From Hyphomicrobiales bacterium (GTDB lineage Bacteria > Pseudomonadota > Alphaproteobacteria > Rhizobiales > Xanthobacteraceae), in NCBI GenBank assembly GCA_009377695.1, contig WHTP01000011.1, forward strand, positions 1 to 64,000: a stretch of DNA of 64,000 nt, in the 5' to 3' direction. Position numbers and translations under genes: made by a program. Shown in pieces: positions 19,742 through 28,164 of the stretch; position 1 is the stretch's first letter, and each line of letters starts with the position of its first letter. Under the pieces are notes generated by a model. The model made no database searches and was not told where the DNA came from. It saw only the letters and a program-made list of their open reading frames with translations.

Positions 19742-20285
19742 GTCCGGCGGTATCGTCGAGGACCCGTTCGTACGCATCGCTGACGACGCGCCGGTGCCGG
19801 AAGGCATCGCGGTGATCGTGTCAGGTGCGCGCTTCCTCGCCGATGCCGAAGCGCTCACGCAACGCGCCACTGCCGTCGGCGTGGTGTGGCCCAACAATCG
19901 GCCGGTCGCGGAGCTGGCGCCGTATCTCAGCCGGCTGGCGCTGGTCGCGCTGATGTTCCCGAGCTTCCGGGACGGACGCGGCTACAGTCAGGCGCGGGTC
20001 CTGCGCGAACGCTACGGCTATACGGGTGAACTGCGTGCCACCGGTCAGGTGTTGCGCGACCAGTTCCTGTTCCTGCTGCGCGCCGGTTTCGATTCGTTTG
20101 AGGTGTCGAAGGAGGCCGATGTCGCCGCCTTCGCTGAGAGCATCCGGCGCTTCGACGTCTTCTATCAACCGACTGGCGACGGCCGCCCCACCGCCTACCG
20201 CCGCCGCCTCGGCCGCGCGTTTGCGAGCGTGCAGCCAGCGCGGACACTCATGCCCTGTGATACGGATGCCCGGACAGGATCGTGA
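19728..20285 (+). CDS. DUF934 domain protein of the cys operon
   Basis: A 185-residue protein. It contains WPNNRPVAELAPYLSRLALVALMFPSFRDGRGYSQARVLRERYGYTGELRA (family pattern FPxFxDGRGYSxAR in the middle) and a C-terminal DVFYQPTGD. DUF934 proteins accompany assimilatory sulfite reductases in proteobacteria; the biochemical role is not settled. The start was placed at 19728-19730, where the family begins, overlapping cysI. The 3' end overlaps the convergent rlmH by 38 bases, and the last ~25 residues look non-conserved. Confidence 0.88.
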   Translation: MPLVKSGGIVEDPFVRIADDAPVPEGIAVIVSGARFLADAEALTQRATAVGVVWPNNRPVAELAPYLSRLALVALMFPSFRDGRGYSQARVLRERYGYTGELRATGQVLRDQFLFLLRAGFDSFEVSKEADVAAFAESIRRFDVFYQPTGDGRPTAYRRRLGRAFASVQPARTLMPCDTDARTGS

Positions 20286-20730
20286 CCGCGCGATAGATCT
20301 GCTCCAGGAGCATCACCCGCACCATCTGGTGCGGCCAAGTCGCGGCACCGAAGGCCAGCGTCAGATTTGATTTGTTCTTGAGGCCGGGCGCGAGCCCGTC
20401 GGCACCGCCGATCACAAATACCACGGCGGGCTTGTCTTCGGTGCGCCACGCTTGCAGGCGGGCCGCGAACGCGGCGCTCGGCAGGCTCTCGCCGCGCTCG
20501 TCCATGAGCACGGTGACGGCGCGCTCGGGAATCACGTTGGCGATGGCGATGGATTCTTCGAGCATGCGCCGCTCGACGCTATCGGCGCGGCTTTCCCGGA
20601 TCTCGATCACGTCAAAGGCGGTGAGCCCAAGACTGCGGCCGACCTGTGCCGCGCGCTTGAGATAGCGCTCCGCAAGGTCCCGCTCCGGACCCGACTTCAA
20701 CCGTCCGACGGCGGCGATCACGACGCGCAT
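20248..20730 (-). CDS. rlmH: 23S rRNA (pseudouridine-1915-N3)-methyltransferase
   Basis: A 160-residue SPOUT methyltransferase. It has FVIGGADGL (SAM-binding knot) and the C-terminal motif MVRVMLLEQIYRA with the conserved H/P of WPHQM. It modifies m3-pseudouridine 1915 in helix 69. It follows rsfS by 18 bases in the conserved nadD-rsfS-rlmH order. Its 3' end overlaps the DUF934 gene on the other strand. Confidence 0.95.
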   Translation of the reverse strand: MRVVIAAVGRLKSGPERDLAERYLKRAAQVGRSLGLTAFDVIEIRESRADSVERRMLEESIAIANVIPERAVTVLMDERGESLPSAAFAARLQAWRTEDKPAVVFVIGGADGLAPGLKNKSNLTLAFGAATWPHQMVRVMLLEQIYRAVTILSGHPYHRA

Positions 20731-20748
20731 GGTCGCCGCTGGCGAGGG

Positions 20749-21183
20749 CTAGCTCGCCTGCGCCTTCGGTCCGTGCGCCCACATCTTCTCGAGTTGGTAG
20801 AAGGTGCGAACTTCCGGTCGGAAGACGTGGACGATCACGTCACCGGCATCGATCAACACCCAGTCGCAATGCGGCATGCCTTCGACCCGCACTTTTTTCA
20901 AGCCGGCTTTGTGCAGGTCTTCGACTACGCGGTCCGCGATGGCGCCGACCTGCCGGTTGGAACGACCGGAGGTGACCACCATGCAGTCGGCGATCGAGGA
21001 TTTGCCTGTGAGATCGATGGTGGCGGTGTCCTCTGCCTTCATGTCGTCGATACTGGCGAGGACAAGGCGGAGGGTCTCCTCGGCGTCAGGACGCACTTTG
21101 GAAACCCGTTCGGGGGCGCGTCGTGCGCTAGCCCGAGAGAGTGCAGGTGTGGACAGGGATCGCTTTCCTTTCGTTTCCTTCAC
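20749..21183 (-). CDS. rsfS: Ribosomal silencing factor
   Basis: Binds L14 of the large subunit and blocks subunit joining in starvation. The core is LVLASIDDMKAEDTATIDL, followed by SSIADCMVVTSGRSNRQVGAIAD and the C-terminal DVIVHVFRPEVRTFYQLEKMW. The N-terminal 40 residues are basic and variable. No ATG precedes the core. A GTG at 21181-21183 with a GGTGAT upstream is used here; the frame also has a GTG at 21226-21228, so the start is uncertain by 15 codons. Confidence 0.9.
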   Translation of the reverse strand: MKETKGKRSLSTPALSRASARRAPERVSKVRPDAEETLRLVLASIDDMKAEDTATIDLTGKSSIADCMVVTSGRSNRQVGAIADRVVEDLHKAGLKKVRVEGMPHCDWVLIDAGDVIVHVFRPEVRTFYQLEKMWAHGPKAQAS

Positions 21184-21286
21184 TGCAACATCACCGCGCC
21201 GATTCCGGCGCAACCTCAAGATAGGCACGCCGGGTTAATGGTTTCAACCACCCGGACGCCCCGAAACGCCAGTATTTTGCCGATAT

Positions 21287-21868
21287 TCAACGGCGGTTTT
21301 GCGACAACCGGCGGGCCGCCCGCAGCGCGGTCGATGAAAGCGGTGATTTCAGGCCGTGCAGGTAGACCCAGGCCGGCGGGGTGCGGCTGGGCAACGAACG
21401 TGCCTCCGATTCCGGGATGCGGTAGCGCGCGAGCGCCTGCGCGGCGGTTCCGCCGGCGGCGTAAAGGCTCGGGCCGAGCCGGTCCACAACCGCGATCGGA
21501 ACCATGGAGGCGATGCCGCGCCAATTCTCCCAACGATGGAAGCTGCGCAGATTGTCGGCACCCATAACCCAGACGAAATCGACACCGGGGCAGTGCGCCC
21601 TCAGATAGGCGACGGTGTCGTAGGTGTAACGGGCGCCGATTGCGGCTTCGAGGCCGGTCACGACGATGCGCGGATGATCGGCGAGCGCCTGTGCCGCCGC
21701 GATCCGTTCTTGGAGCGGTGATAGCCCGCGGGTGTCCTTGAGCGGATTGCCGGGGGTCACCAGCCACCACACGCGATCGAGACCGAGCCGCCGCATCGCG
21801 ATCAGGCAGGCGGCGCGATGCGCGTCGTGCGGTGGATCGAACGTTCCGCCGAACAGACCGATCTTCAT
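21287..21868 (-). CDS. nadD: Nicotinate-nucleotide adenylyltransferase
   Basis: A 193-residue enzyme forming deamido-NAD from nicotinate mononucleotide and ATP. The nucleotidyltransferase motif GGTFDPPHDAHR is at residues 6-17, the substrate segment WVMGADNLRSFHRWENWR lies near 105-122, and a C-terminal SPLSSTALR replaces the usual ISSTxIR. The start at 21866-21868 fits the family beginning MKIGLFGG; the frame extends upstream into the antisense of proA. It lies 73 bases after proA. Confidence 0.94.
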   Translation of the reverse strand: MKIGLFGGTFDPPHDAHRAACLIAMRRLGLDRVWWLVTPGNPLKDTRGLSPLQERIAAAQALADHPRIVVTGLEAAIGARYTYDTVAYLRAHCPGVDFVWVMGADNLRSFHRWENWRGIASMVPIAVVDRLGPSLYAAGGTAAQALARYRIPESEARSLPSRTPPAWVYLHGLKSPLSSTALRAARRLSQNRR

Positions 21869-21941
21869 GCCGGCGGTGTGAGGGGGGAGGTGGTTCACGG
21901 CCTTGCCGCAAGCTCCATATCCACGGAGTTTGTGGCGCGCG

Positions 21942-23228
21942 TCACGGCCGTATCTGCCCCGAGCCGCGGACGCGGTAGTTGAAGCTGGTGAGCTGCTCGG
22001 CACCGACCGGCCCGCGCGCGTGGAAGCGGCCGGTGGCGATGCCGATCTCGGCACCGAAACCGAACTCGCCGCCATCGGCGAATTGCGTCGAGGCGTTGTG
22101 CAGCACGATCGCGGAATCGACCTCGCGCAGGAATTTCTCCGCCGCCGCCTTGTCGTCGGTGATGATCGAATCAGTGTGGTGCGAGCCATAGCGATCGATA
22201 TGCGCGATGGCATCGTCGACGCTGTCCACGACGCGCGCCGCGATGATCGAATCGAGATACTCGGTCGACCAGTCCTCTTCGCTCGCGGGCTTTACGCGCG
22301 CGTCAAGCTTGCGCGTGGTGTCGTCGCCGCGCACCTCGCAGCCGGCATCGAGCAGCATCGTCACCAGCGGCTTCAGATGCGTCGGCGCGGCGGCACGGTC
22401 GACCAACAGCGTCTCGGCCGCGCCGCAGACACCGGTGCGGCGCATCTTGGCGTTGAGCACGATCGACTTCGCCATGTCGAGTGACGCGGCCTTGTCGATA
22501 TAGACGTGGCAGATGCCTTCGAGATGCGCGAACACAGGCACGCGTGCTTCCTGCTGCACGCGCGCGACCAGGCTCTTGCCGCCGCGCGGCACGATCACGT
22601 CGATCGCGCCGTCGAGGCCGGCGAGCATCATCCCGACTGCGGCGCGGTCGCGGGTCGGCACCAGTTGGATCGCGTCCGCCGGCAGTCCCACCTCGAGCAG
22701 CCCGTCGGCGATCGCCGCGTGGATCGCGCGGTTGGAACGCTGGCTGTCGGAGCCACCGCGCAGGATCGCGGCATTGCCAGCCTTGAGACAGAGCGCCGCG
22801 GCGTCCGCCGTGACGTTCGGCCGGCTCTCATAGATGATGCCGATGACGCCGAGCGGCACGCGCACGCGGTCGATGGTCATGCCGTTGGGGCGGGTCCAAC
22901 TCTCCGTCACCTCGCCGACCGGATCGGCCAGATCGCGGATGACGTCGACTCCGTCGGCCATCGCGGCGACGCGCTTCTCGTCGAGCGCGAGCCGGTCGAG
23001 GAAGGCCGCGCTGGTGCCGTTGCGCTCCGCCTCGGCGATGTCCTCGGCATTGGCGGCGAGGATGTCGGCCTTGCGGCGGCGGATCGTCTCGGCGATGGCG
23101 GCGAGCGCCTTGTCTTTCTGCACCGTGGCCGCGAGTGCCAGCACGCGCGCAGCCTTGCGCGCCCGTTGCCCGATCTCGGGCATGACAGCGGCGGTATCGG
23201 CTTCCACGGTCTTGAGCGGCGCGGTCAT
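21942..23228 (-). CDS. proA: Gamma-glutamyl phosphate reductase
   Basis: A 428-residue NADPH-dependent enzyme of proline synthesis, reducing glutamyl-5-phosphate to the semialdehyde. Signatures are [21 protein letters not shown] (given in the pieces [14 protein letters not shown] and NVTADAA), [20 protein letters not shown] and the catalytic cysteine in [14 protein letters not shown]. The start at 23226-23228 removes an unrelated 50-codon leader. It is the upstream gene of proA-nadD-rsfS-rlmH here; proB is not in the window. Confidence 0.96.
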   Translation of the reverse strand: MTAPLKTVEADTAAVMPEIGQRARKAARVLALAATVQKDKALAAIAETIRRRKADILAANAEDIAEAERNGTSAAFLDRLALDEKRVAAMADGVDVIRDLADPVGEVTESWTRPNGMTIDRVRVPLGVIGIIYESRPNVTADAAALCLKAGNAAILRGGSDSQRSNRAIHAAIADGLLEVGLPADAIQLVPTRDRAAVGMMLAGLDGAIDVIVPRGGKSLVARVQQEARVPVFAHLEGICHVYIDKAASLDMAKSIVLNAKMRRTGVCGAAETLLVDRAAAPTHLKPLVTMLLDAGCEVRGDDTTRKLDARVKPASEEDWSTEYLDSIIAARVVDSVDDAIAHIDRYGSHHTDSIITDDKAAAEKFLREVDSAIVLHNASTQFADGGEFGFGAEIGIATGRFHARGPVGAEQLTSFNYRVRGSGQIRP

Positions 23229-23410
23229 GAGGTTCTTCCGTGAGTTCCTTACCACGTTCATTTGGTGAGTGCAGCCTCGCCACGAACTCGGTGCCAACCC
23301 TGCCCACAAGGGAGGGTTAGCCGTGGCTCCGGCTGCCCGATCGTTCGGTTGCCCACTTTGCGCGCCCCATGTAAGCAATCCGGCATCTGTTCAGCAGGGG
23401 TTTGCGTCTC

Positions 23411-24163
23411 ATGAAGCTCAAGGATCAGGTCGCGATCGTCACCGGCGCCGGGCGCAACATCGGGGAGGATGTTGCCAAGTTGTTCGCGACAGAGGGTGCG
23501 AAGATCGCGGTGGTGGATCTCGACAAGGCGCGCGGCCAGCGCACCGTGGACGCCATCAAGGCGGCGGGTGGCGATGCCGAGCTCTATGCCACTGACGTAT
23601 CGAAGGGCGCCGATGTCGCAGCCATGGTCAAGGCGGTGGTCGGACGGTTCGGCCGCGTCGACCTCCTGGTGAACAACGTCGCGATCTCCGACAACAAGAC
23701 GATTTTCGAGTGCACAGAGGAGGACTGGGACCGCGTGATGACGATCACGCTTAAGAGCCAGTTCCTGATGTCGAAGTACGTCGCGCAGCAGATGGTCGCG
23801 CAGGGCAGCGGCGGCAAGATCGTCAATGTCGGCTCGACCTCGGGCTGGCAGGGCCGTCCGCGCGCGATCGCCTATTCGGCGGCCAAGGCCGCGATCGCGA
23901 ACTTCACGCGCGCGCTCGCGGTGCAGCTTGCGCCGCACAACATCCGCGTCAACGCGATCGTGCCGAACAAGATCGGCTCACCGGTCGGCAAGGACGATTT
24001 CGATCCGACGCGCCCGGTCGAGAACATGCTCAAGCGTGCCGGTCAGCCGCTGGAAGCCGCGAAGGCGATCCTGTTCCTCGCCTCGGACGACTCCTCCTTC
24101 ATCATCGGCGAGAACCTGTTCGTCGACGGCGGCACCATGGCAATGGACCAGACGGGGCACTAA
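23411..24163 (+). CDS. SDR-family oxidoreductase (FabG-like)
   Basis: A 250-residue classical SDR. The cofactor loop TGAGRNIG is at residues 11-18, a VDLDKARG acidic end at strand 2 favours NAD, and the catalytic SxxxxxxYSAAK is complete (GSTSGWQGRPRAIAYSAAK). The start ATG at 23411 has AGGGG ten bases upstream; the TTG three codons earlier is less likely. It stands next to the catabolic region and could be a dihydrodiol or hydroxyacyl dehydrogenase; FabG activity cannot be excluded. Confidence 0.88.
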   Translation: MKLKDQVAIVTGAGRNIGEDVAKLFATEGAKIAVVDLDKARGQRTVDAIKAAGGDAELYATDVSKGADVAAMVKAVVGRFGRVDLLVNNVAISDNKTIFECTEEDWDRVMTITLKSQFLMSKYVAQQMVAQGSGGKIVNVGSTSGWQGRPRAIAYSAAKAAIANFTRALAVQLAPHNIRVNAIVPNKIGSPVGKDDFDPTRPVENMLKRAGQPLEAAKAILFLASDDSSFIIGENLFVDGGTMAMDQTGH

Positions 24164-24225
24164 CATCCTGCTTTGCTCCTGAAAGGAGGGCGTCTCACGC
24201 CATAGGTCCGGGCAAAATCCATTGC

Positions 24226-24963
24226 ATGGAACGGCACATGATGGCTAAATTTTCAAACGCGCCAGCCGCCGCCGGGCACTCCAGTAATACCGGCAATGAG
24301 ATCGTCGTGTTCTCGATCATTCGCGAGTCCGCGTGTACGGAGTGCGGAGCCGAGCTCTGCAAGGGAAGCCTGTTGCGGGTCGAGGGAGAGCGCCCACTCT
24401 GTCTGACGTGCGCCGACCTCGATCATCTCGTGTTTCTTCCCCGCGGCGATACCGCGCTGACCCGGCGTGCGAGCAAGCATTCGACGCTGCGCGCTGTCGT
24501 CGTCCGCTTCAGCCGCGCGCGGAAGCGGTACGAGCGCCAGGGAATCCTGGTCGAGGAAGCTGCCCTTGAGCGGGCGGAGCAGGAATGCCTGGCCGATGCC
24601 GCGGCGCGGGAGCGCGCGCGAGGACGGGCGGCGCAGCATCGCGACGAGAGCGATACGCTCTACATCAAGGAATTCGCGAAGAGGTTGGGCGAGCTGTTTC
24701 CTCGCTGTCCGGCCCCAGAGCGCCAGGCGATCGCCGATCACGCGTGCCAGAAGCATTCGGGGCGCGTCGGCCGTTCAGCGGCTGCGCAAAGCTTCGACCC
24801 CAAGGCGATCGAACTCGCCGTTCGCGCGCATGTTCGCCATGGTCATACGAACTACGATCAACTGCTCGCCGGTGGCATGGACCGCATGGAGGCTCGCACC
24901 TCGGTCCGCGATGCCGTGGAGGAGGTCATCTTGCGCTGGCGAACCGCCGTCGATTGCGCGTAA
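24226..24963 (+). CDS. DUF2293 domain protein
   Basis: A 245-residue protein. The N-terminal third has a CxxC pair (CTECGAELC) and CLTCADLDH, suggesting a zinc-ribbon-like site. The C-terminal third matches DUF2293: AVRAHVRHGHTNYDQLL, then GMDRMEARTSVRDAVEEVI and a Trp. The middle is a charged helix. Function unknown. M1 or M5 could be the start. It is preceded by the SDR with 62 bases between them and is probably a separate unit. Confidence 0.8.
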   Translation: MERHMMAKFSNAPAAAGHSSNTGNEIVVFSIIRESACTECGAELCKGSLLRVEGERPLCLTCADLDHLVFLPRGDTALTRRASKHSTLRAVVVRFSRARKRYERQGILVEEAALERAEQECLADAAARERARGRAAQHRDESDTLYIKEFAKRLGELFPRCPAPERQAIADHACQKHSGRVGRSAAAQSFDPKAIELAVRAHVRHGHTNYDQLLAGGMDRMEARTSVRDAVEEVILRWRTAVDCA

Positions 24964-25000
24964 CTGAACTCCGAACCAGACATGGCGCGAACTCACTCCG

Positions 25001-25082
25001 CCCTCATCCTGAGGAGGCGCGTAAGCGCCGTCTCGAAGGATGGGGCGGCCAATACCCGATTGAGAGCCGCGCCGCCACACTA
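25001..25082. repeat. Rhizobial REP (CCTCATCCTGAGGAG class) plus remnant CTAG-repeat end
   Basis: CCTCATCCTGAGGAGGCGCGTAAGCGCCGTCTCGAAGGATGGGG at about 25002-25045 is a known-looking rhizobial palindrome. It is followed by GAGCCGCGCCGCCACACTAG (25064-25083), which equals the right terminus of hairpin B of the CTAG repeats. That terminal CTAG provides the TAG stop of the next gene on the minus strand. Confidence 0.65.
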
Positions 25083-25931
25083 GCTGTATTTCGTCGGGCC
25101 TTTGCCGGTCCAGTTCGGCGGATTGCTCGCCTTGATGCGGCGCGCCTCCTTCACCAATTCCTTGATCGCGCCGGTGATCGGCAGCGACAGCCCGGCCTTG
25201 TCGGTCATTTCGGTCACGACCTGCATGTCCTTTAAGGCCCACGTGAACGAAATCATGTCCCACTCCTTAAGCGCGTCGGACGCGCCCGAGCTCATCATCA
25301 GCGCGTCGCGCAGCTTCACGAGATCGATGCCGGTGGTCTCCGCGAGCCGTCCCGCTTCGATCAGGCCGACGGCGTTCACCCACAGCAGCAAATTGTTCAT
25401 GGTCTTGCCGACCTGGCCGTGCCCGACCTGGCCGAGATGTGCGTAGTCGGAGCAGAACGTGCCGTAGACGGCGCGGCCGCGCTCGATCACGTCCGCTTCG
25501 CCGCCCACCAGCGCAAGCAGCGTGCCTTCATCGGCCGCGAAGCGACCGCGGCAGATCGGCGCGTCGAGCACGCCGATGCCTTTCAGCTGGGCGGCTGCTG
25601 CGATCTCCCGCACCACGAACGGCGACGTCGTCGACGACACCGCGATGATCGCGCCTTTGGCGAGATTGTCGATGAGGCTGTCCTTGCCATAGACAACGGC
25701 ATTGACCTCGTCGGTATAGCCGACGCCGAGGATCACGAAATCGCATTGATTCGCGAGCTCTGCGGGCGAGGCCGCCGCCGTCGCGCCCGCATCGGTCGCG
25801 CGTTTGACCGCCTCGGCGCTGACGTCGCAGACGGTGACGCTGTAGCCCTTTTTCAAAAGGTGCTTGAGCATCGAAAAGCCCATGCGGCCGCAACCGACGA
25901 TGCCGACGCGTTCTTTCGTTCCATCCGCCAT
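25080..25931 (-). CDS. NAD(P)-dependent beta-hydroxyacid dehydrogenase family protein
   Basis: A 283-residue member of the 3-hydroxyisobutyrate dehydrogenase superfamily. The Rossmann motif GCGRMG is at residues 13-18, DAPICRG at 123-129 replaces the usual DAPVSGG, and the catalytic lysine Lys176 with Asn180 stands in GHGQVGKTMNN. It starts 10 bases after the reductase gene, so it belongs to the Rieske-reductase operon. It may oxidise a hydroxylated product of the pathway; the altered substrate loop argues against valine catabolism. The stop codon is supplied by a repeat end. Confidence 0.88.
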   Translation of the reverse strand: MADGTKERVGIVGCGRMGFSMLKHLLKKGYSVTVCDVSAEAVKRATDAGATAAASPAELANQCDFVILGVGYTDEVNAVVYGKDSLIDNLAKGAIIAVSSTTSPFVVREIAAAAQLKGIGVLDAPICRGRFAADEGTLLALVGGEADVIERGRAVYGTFCSDYAHLGQVGHGQVGKTMNNLLLWVNAVGLIEAGRLAETTGIDLVKLRDALMMSSGASDALKEWDMISFTWALKDMQVVTEMTDKAGLSLPITGAIKELVKEARRIKASNPPNWTGKGPTKYS

Positions 25932-25941
25932 GATGTTCCTC

Positions 25942-27162
25942 TCAGCTTTTTGGCTTCAGCATTGCGTTCAGTTGCTTTGACGGATCGGCCAGCTCTGCCG
26001 CATCGACCGCCACCTGCCGCTCAATCAGCCGGCGGATCGTCGCGATGTCGCGTTGCGCATTGATACCGATCGCATAGGCGATGTTGGCGCCATCGAGCTC
26101 GAACAGGACGGTCGCCTTGTCACTGACTTTACGCCGAACACGTGCGCTTGGCTGCGCCACCGGCCAGCCCATGCCCTGGATGTAGAGATCGTATTGCTCC
26201 GACCAGAACGACGGCACCGGATTGTAGGCGGCATCGCCGCCAGCGGCGTTTCGCCCAACCACGGCGCCGTGCTCCTGCGCGTGCCGCCAGTTTTCCAGCC
26301 GCACCGGGCCGTTCGGGCCTGCAAAGCGCGTGCAGTCGCCGGCAGCGAAGATATCCGGCTCCGAGGTGCGGCCGCGATCGTCGACCAGGATGCCGTCCTG
26401 CACGGCGAGCCCTGCGGCTTGCGCCAGCGCATCGTCCGGCACTGCGCCGGCACCCACCACGATGAGATCGGCAGGGAACGTGTCGCTGTTCTTGGTCACG
26501 ACCGCAAGCTTGCCGTCCGGCAGCGCTTGCAGGCCCACGCAGACCGTCTCGGTCTGGACGTCGACGCCGTGTTCGCGGTGGCGCTGGTGAATGATGGCGG
26601 AGGTTTCATGGTCGCACACGCGCGCGAGGATGCGCGGCGCGATCTCGATCACCGTGACCTTGATGCCAAGCTCGGCGGCCGAGGCCGCAACCTCGAGCCC
26701 CACCACGCCGCCGCCGATCAGGATCAGCGATTTCGCGAGGCCGAGGTGTGCCTTGAGCGCGAGTGCTTCGTCAGCGGTGCGCAGATAGTAGATGCCCGGC
26801 CGGTCGTGCGGGAACATCGGCAGGATGCGATTGCGTGAGCCGGTCGCGAGCACGAGCGAATCATAGGGGATGCGCTCGCCAGATTCGGTGACCACCGTAC
26901 GGCTGGCCTTGTCGATCGCAGTCACCCGCGCGGTCTTGAGCGTGATGTTCGCGCCGGCAACACCCTTCGGCCCAGCGATCGGCGCGTGTTCCGGCATCGC
27001 TCTGCCGGTGAGCACCGCCTTCGACAGCGGCGGCTTTTCGTAGGGCTCGTGTTGCTCGTCATTAACGAGGGTGATCTCGGCGGCGGCGTCCTGCTGCCGC
27101 GCTCCCAGCGCTGCGCCGACGCCGGCGGGCCCGCCGCCGACAATGACGATCCTGCGGCTCAT
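25942..27162 (-). CDS. FAD/NAD-dependent ferredoxin reductase of the Rieske system
   Basis: A 406-residue flavoprotein of the rubredoxin/ferredoxin reductase type. The FAD loop GGGPAGVGAA is at residues 9-18, the NAD loop GGGVVGLEVA near 150, PYDSLVLATGSR, and the second FAD motif EPDIFAAGDC near 285. The C-terminal reductase domain has WSEQYDLYIQGMG. It would pass electrons from NADH to the Rieske ferredoxin at 30221. It is divergent from the IclR gene; the shared control region holds the composite palindrome. Confidence 0.92.
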   Translation of the reverse strand: MSRRIVIVGGGPAGVGAALGARQQDAAAEITLVNDEQHEPYEKPPLSKAVLTGRAMPEHAPIAGPKGVAGANITLKTARVTAIDKASRTVVTESGERIPYDSLVLATGSRNRILPMFPHDRPGIYYLRTADEALALKAHLGLAKSLILIGGGVVGLEVAASAAELGIKVTVIEIAPRILARVCDHETSAIIHQRHREHGVDVQTETVCVGLQALPDGKLAVVTKNSDTFPADLIVVGAGAVPDDALAQAAGLAVQDGILVDDRGRTSEPDIFAAGDCTRFAGPNGPVRLENWRHAQEHGAVVGRNAAGGDAAYNPVPSFWSEQYDLYIQGMGWPVAQPSARVRRKVSDKATVLFELDGANIAYAIGINAQRDIATIRRLIERQVAVDAAELADPSKQLNAMLKPKS

Positions 27163-27179
27163 GCTCCCTCCCCGAACTC

Positions 27180-27208
27180 ACTTAAGATTGCATCGCGACT
27201 TAAGATTG
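27180..27208. repeat. Direct repeat ACTTAAGATTG x2
   Basis: The 11-mer ACTTAAGATTG occurs at 27180-27190 and 27198-27208, 18 bases apart, upstream of the reductase start. The second copy runs into the TTGACA hexamer of the IclR promoter. It may be a binding site of an unnamed regulator on the reductase side. Confidence 0.6.
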
Positions 27209-27235
27209 ACACGGCGGCGAACGCGCGCCTAGATT
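27206..27235 (+). promoter_or_regulatory. Sigma-70-like promoter of the IclR gene
   Basis: TTGACA (27206-27211) and TAGATT (27230-27235) are 18 bases apart. The composite palindrome begins at the very next base, so a bound repressor would sit on the start point; this suggests autoregulation. Confidence 0.55.
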
Positions 27236-27260
27236 GGAACAGCGGTCCGCATTGCGGAAC
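27236..27260. promoter_or_regulatory. Composite operator 1, candidate IclR site
   Basis: The layout is GGAAC-AGC-GGTCC-GCATTGC-GGAAC. Read on the minus strand it is GTTCC-N7-GGACC-N3-GTTCC. The same arms with identical spacing (GTTCC-N7-GGAAC-N3-GTTCC) occur at 30124-30148; 14 of the 15 arm bases agree. It lies between the IclR start (27332) and the reductase start (27162). Confidence 0.75.
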
Positions 27261-27331
27261 ACGCTTCTAGCGCGTCGCGCGTCGAAATTCCAGCATTGCG
27301 CACCCGCCTAACCGTCACAGGGGTCTGTGCC

Positions 27332-28138
27332 ATGGCGAGGAGACAAACCGGCAAGACTGAGCCGCGCAAGCGCGAGCGGCTGTCATCGGTGACCACCGCG
27401 ATGCGGCTGCTGCAGGCGTTTTCCGAAGACGAAGTCGACATCGGCATCAGCGCGCTGGCGAAGCGGCTCGGCATTGCGAAAAGCACCGCGCATCGTCTTG
27501 CGGTCACGCTGGTGGCCGAGGGCATGCTCGAGCAGGATCGCGACAGCGGGAAATACCGGCTCGGCGTCGCGCTGTTTCGATTGGGCGCGCTGGTGCGCCG
27601 GCGCATGGAAGTCTCCAACGAGGCACGGCCCTATCTCTATTCGCTGCGCGAGACCATCAACGAAAGCGTGCACCTTGCGATCCTCGACGGCACCGAGATC
27701 ATGTATGTCTACCATCTGGAAAGCACGCAGGCGCTTCGGGCCCGCTCCGATCTCGGCGTGCGCAAGCCCGCGCATTCCACGGCTGAGGGGCAGGCGATCC
27801 TGGCGTTCCAGCCGCCGGAGGTTGTCGAGCGCGTGATCGCCGATGGTCTCGTCGCGCACACGGTGAAGACGATCACCAGCCCGGAGCGCTTCATCAAGGC
27901 GCTCGCCGCCGTGCGCCAGCGCGGCTGCGCGGTGGAGGACGAGGAGAGCGAGATCGGCATGGTCTGCGTTGCCGCGCCCATCCGCGACGACGCCGGTGCC
28001 GTGGTGGCCGCGGTTGGTATCGCCGGCCCGGTCACGCGGCTGTCGAGAAAGGCGGTGGCCGGTGTCATTCCGCACGTCATCGCGACGGCGGATCAGATTT
28101 CGACGCGGCTTGGTTATCGGGCGAGGGCGGCGGGGTAG
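27332..28138 (+). CDS. IclR-family transcriptional regulator
   Basis: A 268-residue regulator. The winged helix-turn-helix lies at about residues 20-80 (ISALAKRLGIAKSTAHRLA, then LEQDRDSGKYRLG). The effector domain follows to the end, with the IclR hallmarks SVHLAILDG and GCAVEDEESEIGMVCVAAPI. Effectors of this family are often aromatic acids or their breakdown products. The start ATG at 27332 has AGGGG eight bases upstream; a TTG 12 codons earlier is less likely. It is divergent from the ferredoxin reductase and a plausible regulator of both reductase and oxygenase units. Confidence 0.93.
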   Translation: MARRQTGKTEPRKRERLSSVTTAMRLLQAFSEDEVDIGISALAKRLGIAKSTAHRLAVTLVAEGMLEQDRDSGKYRLGVALFRLGALVRRRMEVSNEARPYLYSLRETINESVHLAILDGTEIMYVYHLESTQALRARSDLGVRKPAHSTAEGQAILAFQPPEVVERVIADGLVAHTVKTITSPERFIKALAAVRQRGCAVEDEESEIGMVCVAAPIRDDAGAVVAAVGIAGPVTRLSRKAVAGVIPHVIATADQISTRLGYRARAAG

Positions 28139-28164
28139 CGAACAGCGAGTACGACTGCAACAAA

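Noticed and set aside
17903-19897. A 664-codon open frame on the minus strand opposite cysI
   Set aside because: It is the antisense shadow of cysI and neighbours. The plus frame has the Cys415/421/458/462 ligands and family motifs; the minus frame has only low-complexity Arg/Asp/His/Val composition typical of high-GC shadows.
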